Part shown: positions 63,011 through 64,000 of the stretch, piece after piece | Layout: each line of letters begins with the position of its first letter | How positions within the stretch are numbered: position 1 is the first letter of the stretch | Source: an uncultured Phycisphaerales bacterium | Lineage (GTDB): Bacteria > Planctomycetota > Phycisphaerae > WQYP01 | Length of the DNA: 64,000 nt | NCBI GenBank assembly: GCA_903845195.1 | Contig: CAIMWO010000079.1 | Span: 62,001 to 126,000 of the forward strand | Reading direction: 5' to 3' | Translations under genes and position numbers: made by a program | The notes under the pieces: model-generated | The model's database searches: none | The model's input: the letters and a program-made list of their open reading frames with translations, nothing else | What the model was told of the DNA's origin: nothing

Positions 63011-63054
63011 CGGCGGCGGGCTTTGGTAACGCTCGCCTGTGGCGGCTCGCGGCT
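63011..63054. repeat. 44-bp CGCTCGCCTGTGGCGG repeat, copy 4
   Basis: Identical over 44 bases to 60807-60850. It lies just before the stop end of the convergent partial gene. Confidence 0.88.
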
Positions 63055-63078
63055 TAACTTTCGGAGGGCGAGGGAGGG

Positions 63079-64000
63079 TTAGGGGAGGGTTTGGTCTTTG
63101 AGGAGGATTTCGCCGCCCCAGGGGGTGGGGGTGGCGGGGTAGGTGCTGCCATGCAGATAGGGGCGGAAGAGGATGTCGACTTTTTCGCCAGGGGGGAGGA
63201 GTTTGCCGTCGAAATTTCCGGCGAACGTCAGAGGGTAGGGTGCGGGCCAAGATTGTATGGAATAGCCGCAGCTTAAGGCTGCGTAGAGAATTCCCTTGTG
63301 GCGGAGATAGAGGGCGTAACTGACGGGGAGGGGAGCATTGTCAAAACTTGCGTCCACAGTGAGCCGATCAGCGGTGCGAGTGATCTTGTGGGTAAGCGCC
63401 TTTTCGATGGCGGGTCGGAGGGTTTCATCCATGTTGAAGGCGTGGGCAGGATCGAAGGGGCGGATGGGGAGGTCCGTCAGCACGATGGGGCTGCCCCAGT
63501 AAGCGTCGAGCTTTGAGAAGTTTTCATCAGCCCAATCCTGAGAGAACTGGAGGCAGAGGTTGGTGTGCTCGCCGACGGCAATGCCTCTGGGGAATTGGCA
63601 ACGGAAGACATGCCATTCGTCGCGGTCGTTGGCGGGAACGATGAGCGTGGCGATATGGCCTTCGTAAGGGCTTTTGCGATCAACGAAGACATTCATGCAG
63701 AGATTGACGGTGGGCTTGTTGATGCGGATACGGAGGAGGAGCCAATCGACTTGGGTGGTGTACTTGTCGCCGACGACAGTAAGGTCTTTCGGCTCGAGGT
63801 CGAGGGTGGCTTCGGGGACGGCGGCGCGGATGGCGGGTTCGAGAGCGGGATCGGTGACGAGCGTATCGGTAATTTGTCCGGAGGGCACGACTTCGACGGT
63901 GCGGTCGAAATGTTGCGTGAAGTGGGCATGGGGACTGGTGTAGGGATCGGTGAGGGCGACATCGTAATCGCAGGAATACGTGAGGGGATATTTGCCGAGG
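63079..64000 (-). CDS. Secreted or periplasmic beta-rich protein, 5' part outside window (partial)
   Basis: On the minus strand the frame is open from the end of the window (first residues read LGKYPLTYSCDYD) to the TAA at 63079-63081, so the gene starts beyond base 64000. It holds two related beta-sandwich-like halves, each with a segment such as LEPAIRAAVPEATLDLEPKDL and LRPAIEKALTHKITRTADRL, and strands like TVNLCMNVFVDRKSPYEG and ILYAALSCGYSI. I do not recognise a family. A GTG at 63888 is not a real start. Confidence 0.7.
   Translation of the reverse strand, partial: LGKYPLTYSCDYDVALTDPYTSPHAHFTQHFDRTVEVVPSGQITDTLVTDPALEPAIRAAVPEATLDLEPKDLTVVGDKYTTQVDWLLLRIRINKPTVNLCMNVFVDRKSPYEGHIATLIVPANDRDEWHVFRCQFPRGIAVGEHTNLCLQFSQDWADENFSKLDAYWGSPIVLTDLPIRPFDPAHAFNMDETLRPAIEKALTHKITRTADRLTVDASFDNAPLPVSYALYLRHKGILYAALSCGYSIQSWPAPYPLTFAGNFDGKLLPPGEKVDILFRPYLHGSTYPATPTPWGGEILLKDQTLP

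Overview
The window reads as chromosomal DNA of a GC-rich, diderm, heterotrophic member of the Planctomycetota, most like the Phycisphaerae. This is inference: pointers are lipid A and LPS-transport genes (LpxB, an LptA/OstA-like end), the pair of giant OPT/DUF6785-type membrane proteins, a DUF748 giant, DUF3300 and GspG-tail secreted proteins, and intergenic spaces filled with short 'word' repeats. No rRNA, phage, CRISPR array or transposase gene was seen. One intact tRNA (Arg-TCT) and one degenerate tRNA-like locus are present.

1-14.5 kb (all + strand): end of an LptA/OstA-like protein; a 1654-residue fusion of a degraded M28 peptidase fold to an FtsX permease; two large polytopic transporters; an unknown protein; a PqqD-like protein; a second short FtsX permease; an HDOD-GGDEF regulator; and a LolD/MacB-type ATPase. 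Together these could form an undescribed export or envelope ABC system. 14.6-23.4 kb: tRNA-Arg, a hydroxypyruvate-isomerase-like TIM barrel, a zinc-ribbon membrane protein, and a lipoprotein overlapping a 1758-residue DUF748/AsmA-like giant. 23.4-25.0 kb: a small accessory island with a tRNA-like scar and an overlapping nucleotidyltransferase/HTH pair that resembles an AbiE-type toxin-antitoxin module.

25-36 kb: a GH10 glycosidase and SGNH hydrolase (both minus), cysD-cysN for sulfate activation, a flippase-like membrane protein, a fused double ABC permease, a lipoprotein and two YkgJ cysteine-cluster proteins. 36.0-36.5 kb holds a likely structured non-coding RNA with its own terminator. 36.5-51.7 kb: YmdB phosphodiesterase, a guanine-deaminase-like amidohydrolase with altered metal ligands, etfB-etfA-acyl-CoA dehydrogenase, an aldo/keto reductase, lpxB (apparently with an ATC start), a DUF3300 protein, cysS, a trpG/pabA glutaminase and an alpha/beta hydrolase.

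51.7-59.3 kb is an anion-uptake region: sulfate-binding protein, cysT, a 290-bp MITE-like element, cysW, then two tandem OprP/OprO-like porins with duplicated terminators. No cysA ATPase is in the window. 59.3-64 kb: small membrane protein, methyltransferase, a secreted GspG-tail protein and a partial unknown protein, separated by several families of palindromic and tandem repeats.
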